Positions 8,701-14,791 of a DNA stretch of 30,492 bases are shown here, piece after piece; position 1 is the first letter of the stretch, and each line of letters starts with the position of its first letter. Under the pieces are notes generated by a model, which made no database searches, was not told the origin of the DNA, and saw nothing but the letters and a program-made list of their open reading frames with translations. This DNA comes from UBA2160 sp964588665 (GTDB lineage: Bacteria; Chloroflexota; Dehalococcoidia; Lucifugimonadales; UBA1123), in assembly GCA_964588665.1 (NCBI GenBank), contig CAZPQQ010000036.1, forward strand, positions 1 to 30,492, in the 5' to 3' direction. Both the position numbers and the translations under genes were made by a program.

Positions 8701-9952
8701 CGAACACGAAGTTGTTGCACGGGTCCACCCAGGTTCGCATCGATTCGTCGAGCTCGTCGGCGTTGGACGCGTACATCATCTGGCGGAGCGCCTCGAAACC
8801 GAGGTTCGGTCCCGCCGTGGCCGTGTATCGGAAAGCGATGCCCTTCTCGGCATCTTCGCTACGACCGATGATCGGGCCGTGATAGGTTGCCGCTACCTCG
8901 ATTTCGACTGAATCGCCACCCCGTACTTCGATCGTCTCCACGCTGACTTCGGCGGGCTTCCATTCCCCTTTGTATTCGTACTGCAGAACGCCGTCTTGGC
9001 TGCGTAGCTTCTCGACGAAAAGGTCCTGGTAGTCGGCGCCGGCATGTGTGACGCACCAGGCGACATCGGCATTGTGCCCGAAATGCGGAAATCCGGGGCA
9101 GCCGGGGAACGACAGTCCGATCACGTCGAACTCCGGACCGGCGATGCGGTTCTGGTAGTACACGTTGGGCGTGTCCAGTCCACGATGTGGGTCGCCCGCC
9201 ACGAGCGGCTTTCCGGAGCGAGTTCGATCGCCTGACACAGCCCAGTTATTGCTGCCTGAGTCGTCGTCGCGAAGCCACTCGACAGCTTCGAGGCCATTGT
9301 TCAGCTCATCGAGGCCGTCGAGCGTCGGCCCATCGAACTCGGAGCCCGGTGGGACGATCATAAGATGGCCGGGTTGGTAGCCCTTAAGCAGCTCGGCCGC
9401 CTTCTCCGGTCCCAGCGTATTGATGAGTTTGGCTCGCCAGTACTTGCCTTCGAACACTCCCATCATGATGTGCCGGACTTTGAACACTGCCACGCTGTCC
9501 TGTGGGCGCCAGTGTCCGGGCGTCGCGCCGGTCAGCGTGTATTCGATCGGCAACGACTGCGTCGACTCGATGAACGCGTTCACGCCGTCCGCGTACGCCT
9601 CGAACATGGCCCGGGTTTCGGAGCTCAGCGCGGGCCAGTCGATTTCGACCGAAGCGGCGATTCGGAAGCGGCGCATCGTCTTGTCGTGCTCGACTCCTGA
9701 CTCGCCGACGAACTCGGCCCAACGTCCGTACGCTTTGCGGCGGTCGTAGTCCATGTGCCATAGTCTGTCCTGCGCCGTGGAGAAACCCTGACCGAAGAAG
9801 GCGTCGTGGGTCGACGATGCACGCACGTGGGGGATGCCATGGCCGTCCCGCACGATCTGAATCGCGCCGTCTGGTCCTTTCAAAGTCACTGTCGAGGTTG
9901 TGTCCGGAAGCGCGGATTTCAGGTCCGCCGCCGAGATCGAGCCGCTCGTCAT
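5714..9952 (-). CDS. Fusion: penicillin-acylase-family Ntn hydrolase + CocE/NonD-family serine hydrolase
   Basis: One uninterrupted 1412-residue frame with two enzymes. Residues about 20-765 match the penicillin acylase (S45) family: an N-terminal HGIPHVRA strand, then S-N-N-W at 234-237 preceded by Gly, which marks the autocatalytic cleavage site and N-terminal serine nucleophile of the beta chain. Residues about 815-1405 match the CocE/NonD (X-Pro dipeptidyl-peptidase S15) family with a full triad: Ser928 in GDSYAG, Asp1070 in GGWYD, His1100 in PWTHG, followed by the C-terminal jelly-roll. A loose Pro/Thr/Glu-rich linker (about 765-812) joins them. There is no signal peptide, unlike periplasmic penicillin acylases. 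AAGGA sits eight bases before the ATG. Expected chemistry is hydrolysis of amides (N-terminal half) and of esters or X-Pro amides (C-terminal half); natural substrates are unknown. The upstream intergenic region to 10325 has repeats and no gene. Confidence 0.93.
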   Translation of the reverse strand: MTSGSISAADLKSALPDTTSTVTLKGPDGAIQIVRDGHGIPHVRASSTHDAFFGQGFSTAQDRLWHMDYDRRKAYGRWAEFVGESGVEHDKTMRRFRIAASVEIDWPALSSETRAMFEAYADGVNAFIESTQSLPIEYTLTGATPGHWRPQDSVAVFKVRHIMMGVFEGKYWRAKLINTLGPEKAAELLKGYQPGHLMIVPPGSEFDGPTLDGLDELNNGLEAVEWLRDDDSGSNNWAVSGDRTRSGKPLVAGDPHRGLDTPNVYYQNRIAGPEFDVIGLSFPGCPGFPHFGHNADVAWCVTHAGADYQDLFVEKLRSQDGVLQYEYKGEWKPAEVSVETIEVRGGDSVEIEVAATYHGPIIGRSEDAEKGIAFRYTATAGPNLGFEALRQMMYASNADELDESMRTWVDPCNNFVFADVEGAIEYLNRGAVPLRTMANAWLPVPGWTGEHEWEGVIPFEELARSRDPENGFIVTANNRIVGNDYPYYIALDFASEHRARRIYDRLKDLKNATVEDMASVHSEVGSIPGRVYAKLISNTLPLDAAATAARDRIAAWDGRMDRDGVAPTIYSAFRRRLHEQVIGELLGPLADEALSASGRGAPGHMRQLTSLLVTHAESGDTSLLPSGADWDSLVSRALTDGVNDLRQLLGDDMDTWTWGRVHHTKPAHPLSVAFPDAAGDLDPPSVPMGGDGDTPQAGSYSSATPYTMQGMSVARYVWDVDDWDNSRWIVPLGSSGHPGSPHYADQTPVWAEVDLVPATYSWDKVEAGAESIQTLLPDGPPASTESLAETQPITRIKPPTADESLGYEGSRQQYGVVIDRDIMLTMRDGVNLAMDIYFPATGGDVVEGQFPVILERTPYNKATAAQTSKAKYFARRGYVCVIQDVRGRFESEGHWRPFAKEAPDGYDTVEWLGTQSWSAGKVGTMGDSYAGSDQAALATLNPPHLSTMLVAVGASNYFDSSMRQNGALEQRFLIYCFRMGVTSKEAAEDPALRAAITRIFEGGMPEIVEQFPILEGASILSRLPTHEQWAIELQTKGDYDDYWKQRGYAPVEYYDEYADVPTLYLGGWYDSYARNTCQSYVMLSKMKKSPQHLLMGPWTHGQYEVTFAGDIDFGLDAHIDYKDLKLAWFDRHLKGLHTEVDDWSPVRIFTMGGSEGETNNDDRLQHGGYWRNEPDWPLPGTQPTPYYFHGDGALSTKKSTSDEAPETSYVFDPSYPVPTIGGGISAANPIMEPGAYDQRGDPERFFGSEDTMPLASRADVLVFRTPELEEDVEVTGPIEARLWVSSSAADTDFTAKLVDVYPPSSEFPEGLAINITDSIMRARYRNGYEHAEMMAPGEAYELAFQLYPTSNVFARGHRIRVDVSSSNWPRFDVNHNTGASLGTDRTYETARQTVHHSPDRPSHLVLPIQRGS

Positions 9953-10104
9953 AATACGTGTCCTTGTGGTAGATCAGGTTGTCTGTCAGTGTCCGCAACA
10001 TGATACAAGGGGGCGATGATTTGTAAACCCTGGGCTGCTGATGCCAAGGGACTAATCCCCGGAGCCGGTTACTGCGGACGTAGCTGATAGATAAGAAGAT
10101 GCTC

Positions 10105-10194
10105 GCCATGCTGAACGAAGTGAAACATCTGGGGCCCGCACGCCGGCACATTCGACGTTGGGCCAGATTCTTCACCTGCGGGTTCAGAATGACA
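10105..10194. repeat. Imperfect inverted repeat, copies B and C of the TCATTCTGA family
   Basis: The left arm (about 10105-10135) reads ATGCTGAACGAAGTGAAACATCTGG in separate short matches; the right arm (10161-10194), reverse-complemented, reads TCATTCTGAAC, CCGCAGGTGAAGAATCTGG. The arms share CTGAAC, GTGAA and ATCTGG in order, so the 90-bp block folds into a long imperfect hairpin with a GC-rich centre. The right arm closely matches copy A at 5557. The form resembles a REP/MITE-like palindromic unit; no coding frame is inside. Confidence 0.68.
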
Positions 10195-10287
10195 AGATTT
10201 GGCGGCGGCCGCTCCATTTTCAGAGGGCAAGGAGGGCAACGCGGGCGACGCCCAGCGGTCAATCCAAAGGGAACCAACGACCGCCGA

Positions 10288-10296
10288 TGCTATACT
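10288..10296 (+). promoter_or_regulatory. Extended -10 promoter element for the beta-lactamase-like gene
   Basis: TGC-TATACT at 10288-10296 is an extended -10, the same type as found upstream of prfB. No -35 is evident. A start near 10303 would leave a leader of about 23 bases that contains the GAGGAG ribosome site at 10315-10320. Confidence 0.5.
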
Positions 10297-10325
10297 TCGA
10301 ATATCCGCACCGACGAGGAGCGCAT

Positions 10326-11198
10326 GTGTCTTCCATAGAAACCGCCGTGTCCGCTGTCCGAGCACAGGTTGGTTACGCCGCAACACAACTGGACACCGGA
10401 CGGGAGCTGAGTTCGAGGGCCGACGAGGTGTTCTTCACCGCGAGCACGTTCAAGGTTCCGCTGCTGGCGGCCCTCTACAAACTGATCGACGCAGGGCGCA
10501 TCGATCCAGGTCAGCGCATCGAGCTGACCGACGCGGACCGCGTGCCGGGTTCCAGCGTCCTCAAAGAGCTGGGCGCGGGGTTGAATCCAACGGTTCACGA
10601 CCTTGCGACGCTGATGATCATCGTAAGCGACAACACCGCCACCGACCTCGTGTTCGGCCTGGTTGGCAAGGATTACTTGCGGTCCACGATGGACGAGTTG
10701 GGGCTCGCCCAGACTCGAATCCCGATGACCACACGCGAGCTCCTATACAGCATCGGCGGCCTCGACCCGACCAACCCTGAACACACCTACGCCGAAGCCA
10801 CCGCTCGGCTGAAATCAGGCCGCCTTGTGCCTGACGCGGACGGATTCAGCGAAGAAAAATCCGACGTATCGTCTCCGGCCGACATGTCCAGGCTGCTGGC
10901 GGCGCTTCACAACGGCGATGCGCTGACCCCGTCGTCTCGGGAAGCGGCGCTGGACATCCTCAAGCGTCAACAGCTCAACACTGTCATCCCGATGCTTCTG
11001 CCAACAGGTACGGTCATTGCGCACAAGACGGGCAGCTACAAAGGCGTCCGATGCGACGTCGGGATCGTATACGGACCAAGCGGCCCGTACGCAGTGGCCA
11101 TAATGGCAAAGGACGTGGAAGGCAACAGCCTTGAGGTCGACCTCAGCTTGGCGAAGGTTTCGAAAGCGATTTACGATGAGTTCAACCCGCCCAACTGA
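10326..11198 (+). CDS. Serine beta-lactamase-like hydrolase (class A fold)
   Basis: 290 residues from a GTG start; GAGGAG ends five bases upstream and an extended -10 lies just before it, while no credible start exists further up. The class A serine-hydrolase motifs are in order: S-T-F-K at 40-43 (nucleophile Ser40, base Lys43), S-D-N at 101-103, and K-T-G at about 234-236. Family members hydrolyse beta-lactams, but many environmental homologues are peptidases or esterases. No signal peptide is visible, so the product appears cytoplasmic, which argues against a drug-resistance role. I could not identify the omega-loop Glu with certainty. The response-regulator remnant follows after about 30-50 bp on the same strand. 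Drug resistance should not be inferred from this sequence. Confidence 0.85.
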   Translation: MSSIETAVSAVRAQVGYAATQLDTGRELSSRADEVFFTASTFKVPLLAALYKLIDAGRIDPGQRIELTDADRVPGSSVLKELGAGLNPTVHDLATLMIIVSDNTATDLVFGLVGKDYLRSTMDELGLAQTRIPMTTRELLYSIGGLDPTNPEHTYAEATARLKSGRLVPDADGFSEEKSDVSSPADMSRLLAALHNGDALTPSSREAALDILKRQQLNTVIPMLLPTGTVIAHKTGSYKGVRCDVGIVYGPSGPYAVAIMAKDVEGNSLEVDLSLAKVSKAIYDEFNPPN

Positions 11199-11228
11199 CA
11201 TCCTGACGCCGATGAGAGAGCCAAGACC

Positions 11229-11854
11229 GTGAGGCGCGAACCGGGTCTTGGTAACAGCGGACGATCCGCTGGCCCGTGCCGGACTGGCCGCGTTGCTGAG
11301 CCAGGAGCCGGACATTGACGTCGTCGGGCAGGCGCCTGACAGCACCGCAATGAACGCTCTGATCGACGACCTCGGTCCGGATGTCATCGTGCTCGATGCG
11401 GGATGGGCCTCGGAGACGGCGTTGGATGCACTGCGCGACCTCGGGGCCGGCGCCCCGCCGATCGTCGTATTGTTGCCCGACGAGGTGCACGCGAGCCAAG
11501 CATTCGCGGCTGGAGCGAGAGCGATTCTTCCACGTGACGCCTCGGGCGACGTAATCGCGACCGCTCTGAGCGCTGCCGTCGAGGGACTGACGGTCCTCGG
11601 CCCTCGGTTCGCAGACGCCGTCCTAACGGCGCCGGGTCGCCGTGCCGACAACGCCGCGCCCGATCTCACTCCACGAACTGCAGGTGCTGAGGCTCGTCGC
11701 AGAGGGGCAGTCCAACAAAGAGATCGCCTTCGACTTGGACATCAGCGACCACACGGTCAAATTCCACGTCAACTCCATTCTCGCGAAGCTCGCCGATCGA
11801 AGCTGCACCGAGGCCGTGACGAACGCGGCACGGCTCGGGCTCCTCTACCTGTAG
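11229..11854 (+). pseudogene. NarL/LuxR-type response regulator, frame-disrupted
   Basis: The receiver half is read from about 11248 (VTADDPLARAGL, phospho-acceptor Asp about residue 50 in VIVLDAG), and the LuxR-type helix-turn-helix half from a different frame (LHELQVLRLVAEGQSNKEIAFDL, then SDHTVKFHVNSIL) ending at 11854. The first frame keeps the D-L-T-P-R opening of the HTH domain and the second resumes at E-L-Q-V-L; the junction at about 11673-11680 fits a loss of two bases within the Arg codon. At the 5' end, a GTG at 11229 in a third frame precedes the receiver, so a second indel near 11241 is possible; otherwise a TTG at 11248 would be the start. The conserved receiver Lys also appears replaced (ILPRD). 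No histidine kinase is adjacent. Either a recent pseudogene or base-calling errors. Confidence 0.7.
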
Positions 11855-11966
11855 TCGTCAGCTCGGCGTCAACCTGACCGTTCTTCCAGGTCAGTCCCTG
11901 CCCGAACGAGCCGTACCTTGGCGCGTTGCGCATGCCTATGCTGAGAGTGTGGTCGCAGTCAAGCGG

Positions 11967-12035
11967 CTCAAGGGACCGAAGGGACCAGACGGACTCAAGG
12001 GATTTCGGGCCCCGATTCAGAAGACACTCAAGGGA
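11967..12035. repeat. Three direct copies of CTCAAGGGA before the protease start
   Basis: CTCAAGGGA occurs at 11967-11975, 11994-12002 and 12027-12035. The last copy overlaps the AGGGAGAG ribosome site of the protease gene at 12043. One frame through the block reads Gly-X-Y-like (LKGPKGPDGLKG) but has no recognisable start, so it is treated as non-coding. Confidence 0.55.
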
Positions 12036-12042
12036 GAGAAAG

Positions 12043-12855
12043 ATGGCTGAGCTACTCGAACAAGTTTCGGATGACCTTGCAGGCATCGTTGAAACGGCAG
12101 GTCCAGGGATCGTTAGGGTTGAGGCGCGAAGGCGGTTGCCCGCCAGCGGGATGGTGTGGTCTGAGGACGGCGTTATCGTGACGACTCACCACGTCATCGA
12201 GGAGCAGGAAAACATCCGCATCGGATTCGCGGACGGGCCAGACGTCGATGCGAGCCTAGTCGGACGCGATCCCACCACCGATATCGCGGTGCTGAAAGCG
12301 GAGGCGTCCGATTTGCCGACGCTGCTCCGGGCCGACATCGACGCCGCCCGCGTCGGGCATCTGGTCCTGGCCCTCGGTCGTCCAGGAGCCGCACCGGCCG
12401 CCACCCTCGGCGTCATAAGTGCACTTGGCGGCACATGGCGGACACCAGCCGGTGGGAGTTTGGACCACTACCTCCAGACGGACGCCGTCATGTATCCCGG
12501 TTTCTCCGGCGGTCCTTTGGTCGACGCATCCGCCCTGTTCCGGGGCATCGCAATTGCCATAACCACGTCGTCGCTCGACAGGATCGTCGGCACGCTGCTG
12601 TCTCACGGGAGGATCAAGCGGGGTTACCTGGGCATCGGGACTCAGCCCGCGCAACTTCCCGATCGCCTACACGACGAGATCGGACAAGATGCCGGACTGT
12701 TGGTCGTTTCCGTTGAACCGGACAGCCCAGCGGACGCCGGAGGCCTGTTGCTCGGAGACACGTTGGTGAGCCTCGACGGCAAACCCATCGCGTGCGTCGA
12801 CGACTTACTCGCGCGCTTGAGCGGCGAACTGATCGGACGCTCCGCGACCGCCTGA
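12043..12855 (+). CDS. HtrA/DegP-like trypsin-fold serine protease with PDZ domain cut by an in-frame TGA
   Basis: 270 residues from an ATG with AGGGAGAG upstream. The protease domain carries His50 (TTHHV), Asp80 (TTDIAVL) and Ser155 in GFSGGPL, where the usual Asn of GNSGG is Phe. A PDZ domain begins near residue 185 (GYLGIG, then VEPDSPADAGGL and GDTLVSLDG). It stops at a TGA (12853-12855) after GRSATA, although the same frame continues IVRGGQVQELSVGIGERP to a second TGA at 12912, which is exactly the missing last PDZ strand. An Arg codon (CGA) is the likely ancestral residue. No signal peptide or membrane anchor, so the location is probably cytoplasmic. It is followed by a second protease gene of the same fold without PDZ. 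Confidence 0.85.
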   Translation: MAELLEQVSDDLAGIVETAGPGIVRVEARRRLPASGMVWSEDGVIVTTHHVIEEQENIRIGFADGPDVDASLVGRDPTTDIAVLKAEASDLPTLLRADIDAARVGHLVLALGRPGAAPAATLGVISALGGTWRTPAGGSLDHYLQTDAVMYPGFSGGPLVDASALFRGIAIAITTSSLDRIVGTLLSHGRIKRGYLGIGTQPAQLPDRLHDEIGQDAGLLVVSVEPDSPADAGGLLLGDTLVSLDGKPIACVDDLLARLSGELIGRSATA

Positions 12856-12912
12856 ATCGTGCGCGGCGGCCAGGTACAGGAACTGTCGGTTGGGATCGGA
12901 GAGCGTCCTTGA
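12856..12912 (+). other. Open continuation of the PDZ domain after the in-frame TGA
   Basis: Eighteen in-frame codons directly after the TGA at 12853-12855 encode a strand typical of the PDZ C-terminus (V-R-G-G-Q-V-Q-E-L-S-V). With readthrough or CGA in place of TGA the protein would be 289 residues. No SECIS-like hairpin with correct spacing and no neighbouring Cys are apparent, so selenocysteine is unlikely. Confidence 0.6.
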
Positions 12913-12946
12913 AGCTTAATCGCCAACCCCTTATTGACGCCGGAGA

Positions 12947-12972
12947 CCCTTCGACAGGCTCAGGGCGAACGG
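12947..12972. repeat. Dispersed TTCGACAGGCTCA element, copy 1
   Basis: CCC-TTCGACAGGCTCA-GGG-CGAACGG. The 13-base core and the CGAACG tail are identical to copy 2 at 16891, while the flanking stem bases (CCC/GGG here) differ in a compensating way, keeping the hairpin. It lies in the gap between the two protease genes. Confidence 0.75.
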
Positions 12973-13004
12973 AAATGGCGGCGGTTGGGTCTAGGAGATC
13001 ATCT

Positions 13005-13607
13005 ATGTCCAACATTTTGAGATCATTGAACGCCGAAATGGGAGACGTGGTCGCCGCAATTCGCGAGAGCCTGGTGGAAGTGCGAAGCGTCGACGGCGAT
13101 GGCGCCGGCGCGGGAACGGTCTGGCATTCCGAAGGGCTCGTGCTGACCAATTCCCATGTAGTGCAACATCGGCGCGTTGAGGTCGTCCTCAACGACGGGA
13201 CCCGTCACCGGGCAAGGATAGTTGCGGAAGACGCGCAACTGGACATCGCGGCACTGTCAATCGACGCAGTCGGCCTCACGCCCGCGCCGCTTGGCGAGTC
13301 GAGAGACCTGAAGCCAGGCCAACTCGTCTTCGCCGCCGGGCATCCCTGGGGCGTCGAGAGAGCGGTGGCGACGGGCGTCGTCATCGCCGTTAGCGAACAC
13401 CGGCCCGCGTTCAACCCGACCCGACGGGAGATGATCGCCATCGGATTGGACCTGAGACCCGGGAACTCCGGCGGTCCGCTTGCCGACGCTCAGGGCAGGC
13501 TCGTGGGCATCAACACCATGCTGACGGGGCCTTCGGTGGGGTTGGCTGTGCCCGTGCACGTGGTGAAGCGGTTCCTCAAGTACGCCCTGGGTTCGAGGGC
13601 CGCCTAG
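13005..13607 (+). CDS. HtrA-like trypsin-fold serine protease without PDZ domain
   Basis: 200 residues; AGGAG at 12993-12997 sits seven bases before the ATG. The catalytic triad is complete: His51 (TNSHVV), Asp80 (AQLDIAAL) and Ser155 in GNSGGPL. The protein ends shortly after the last beta strand of the protease domain, with no PDZ and no signal or membrane segment. It shares architecture and triad spacing with the protease encoded just upstream (His50/Asp80/Ser155), suggesting an old tandem duplication with divergence. It may serve intracellular protein quality control or processing; the substrate is unknown. Its stop overlaps the stop of a small remnant on the opposite strand. Confidence 0.87.
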   Translation: MSNILRSLNAEMGDVVAAIRESLVEVRSVDGDGAGAGTVWHSEGLVLTNSHVVQHRRVEVVLNDGTRHRARIVAEDAQLDIAALSIDAVGLTPAPLGESRDLKPGQLVFAAGHPWGVERAVATGVVIAVSEHRPAFNPTRREMIAIGLDLRPGNSGGPLADAQGRLVGINTMLTGPSVGLAVPVHVVKRFLKYALGSRAA

Positions 13608-13792
13608 AGTCCGAATACGCCGAGAGCCGTCTTCCCCATGACCCACTCTCGGTCCATCGGGTTCGCGAACGCGGGGTGCTGAGCGACGCCTTGCAGCGTA
13701 TTGCGGTATCCTTCGCGTCCGCTCACGGGCGGGTAGTCCGTGTCGGCTCGCTTGGCCGTAAACGACCAGAGGAGCACCAGCACCTCAGACAC
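13604..13792 (-). pseudogene. Possible C-terminal remnant of an amidohydrolase
   Basis: A 62-residue frame from a GTG, with a TAA in frame 21 bases upstream. Its end (DREWVMGKTALGVFGL) resembles the C-terminal helix of amidohydrolase-2-type enzymes, where a D-R-E...GN/KTA...F-x-L pattern closes the barrel. The rest of such an enzyme (over 200 residues) is absent; upstream is only about 90 bp before the deacetylase stop. That gap has two adjacent short palindromes (13805-13819 and 13822-13832). Best read as the tail of a deleted gene; a small intact gene is possible but has no supporting ribosome site that I can see. Confidence 0.4.
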
Positions 13793-13881
13793 CGATGGCC
13801 TCGGTTCGCCTTAGGCGAATCTGCCTCAGGCACGATCTTCAGGCCGAGTCCGTGTCGGTTCACTTCCGCCGGTCTTGGACT

Positions 13882-14769
13882 TCAGGACGAGAGGCGCCGG
13901 ACTCCGCCGGTTGCCTCGTTGTACCAGTCCAGTATTTGCCCGCCGGTCCACATCAGGACGCCTTCGTGTGAAGCAATGTACTCGAAAAGCATGTCGAGGT
14001 ATTTGATTCGATGGGGCGCGCCCGTGATGTACGGATGAACGGCGATTGCCATTACGCGGGGCGATGTCTCCCCCTCGCGGTAGAGCGTGTCGAACTGATC
14101 TCGACCTCTCTCGAAGATTTCGGGCGAGCGATGGTGCTGGACCATGTACATCGGAATGTCGTTCATCTCGACGGTGTACGGCAACGAGACCAATCTGCCG
14201 GACGCGGTGTTCATCACGTACGGCTGGTCATCGTTCACCCAATCGCAGACGTACTCGATTCCCTCTTCCATCAAGATGTCGGGTGTATCGTACGTCTCCG
14301 CCAAGCCGGGCCCCATCCATCCTCTCGGAGACGAGCCCGTAAAGCTCTCGATCATGGAGATCGTCCTGCGTATGACGGAGCGTTCGTCGTTCTCCATGGG
14401 CAGCGGGCGTTGAACGAATCCGTGCCCCATGATCTCCCAGTTCGCGTCCACCATGGCCTGTGCAACCTCGGGATACGACTCGCAGACCGAGGCGTTCAGG
14501 CTTATGGTCGCCTTGATCTCGCGTCGGTCGAGAACCTCTTTGATCCGCCAAAACCCAACCCGCATGCCGTAGTCGTGCCAGCTATAGTTCGGCACGTCGG
14601 GAATTAGGCTGACGCCTTGAGGCGCCGGAAGCACCGATCGAGCCACGGTCGATCCGAAGACCCACTCCTCGACGTTCAGGACGAACCAGACCACGATCCG
14701 GGAGTTGTTCGGCAGTGTCAGGACGGGACGGCTTGCAGGCGAAGAGTACTGTGCGCGTGGGTTGCTCAT
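13882..14769 (-). CDS. Polysaccharide deacetylase (NodB-fold) family protein, PuuE-like
   Basis: 295 residues, a NodB-homology hydrolase of the carbohydrate esterase 4 superfamily, nearest in form to the PuuE/allantoinase-like branch, which acts on amide-bearing small molecules rather than polymers. Seen: an early strand ending in VLNVEEW (residues about 27-36), a GHGF segment holding a likely metal His, GWMGPGLAET, an AVHPYITG segment near the end and a closing strand GVLMWTGGQI. No signal peptide, so cytoplasmic, which favours a small-molecule substrate. AGGA nine bases upstream of the ATG supports the start. It is the last gene of a minus-strand group: deiodinase-like, methyltransferase, RidA remnant, then this gene 22 bp on. 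PuuE-type and RidA-type proteins often occur with purine or pyrimidine catabolism genes, but no such pathway is visible here. Confidence 0.82.
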   Translation of the reverse strand: MSNPRAQYSSPASRPVLTLPNNSRIVVWFVLNVEEWVFGSTVARSVLPAPQGVSLIPDVPNYSWHDYGMRVGFWRIKEVLDRREIKATISLNASVCESYPEVAQAMVDANWEIMGHGFVQRPLPMENDERSVIRRTISMIESFTGSSPRGWMGPGLAETYDTPDILMEEGIEYVCDWVNDDQPYVMNTASGRLVSLPYTVEMNDIPMYMVQHHRSPEIFERGRDQFDTLYREGETSPRVMAIAVHPYITGAPHRIKYLDMLFEYIASHEGVLMWTGGQILDWYNEATGGVRRLSS

Positions 14770-14791
14770 GCTGTCTCGTCCTTTGGATTGC

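Larger units (their letters stand above)
9953..10325. other. 373-bp divergent intergenic region
   Basis: Lies between the divergent fusion hydrolase and the beta-lactamase-like gene. It holds the Shine-Dalgarno of the minus gene, a large imperfect inverted repeat (10105-10194) and the promoter and ribosome site of the plus gene. No gene is apparent; an open frame reaching upstream of 10326 runs through the repeat and is not credible coding sequence. Confidence 0.6.

Noticed and set aside
10158..10325. N-terminal extension of the beta-lactamase-like protein from an upstream ATG
   Set aside because: The extension is translated from a palindromic repeat and promoter; GTG 10326 has a proper GAGGAG site.
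11860..12051. Collagen-like small protein (Gly-X-Y stretch) upstream of the protease
   Set aside because: No start codon or ribosome site in that frame, few repeats, and the pattern follows from the CTCAAGGGA repeats.
12853..12855. Selenocysteine at the protease TGA
   Set aside because: It lies in a PDZ strand with no Cys partner, no redox motif and no correctly spaced hairpin that I could find.
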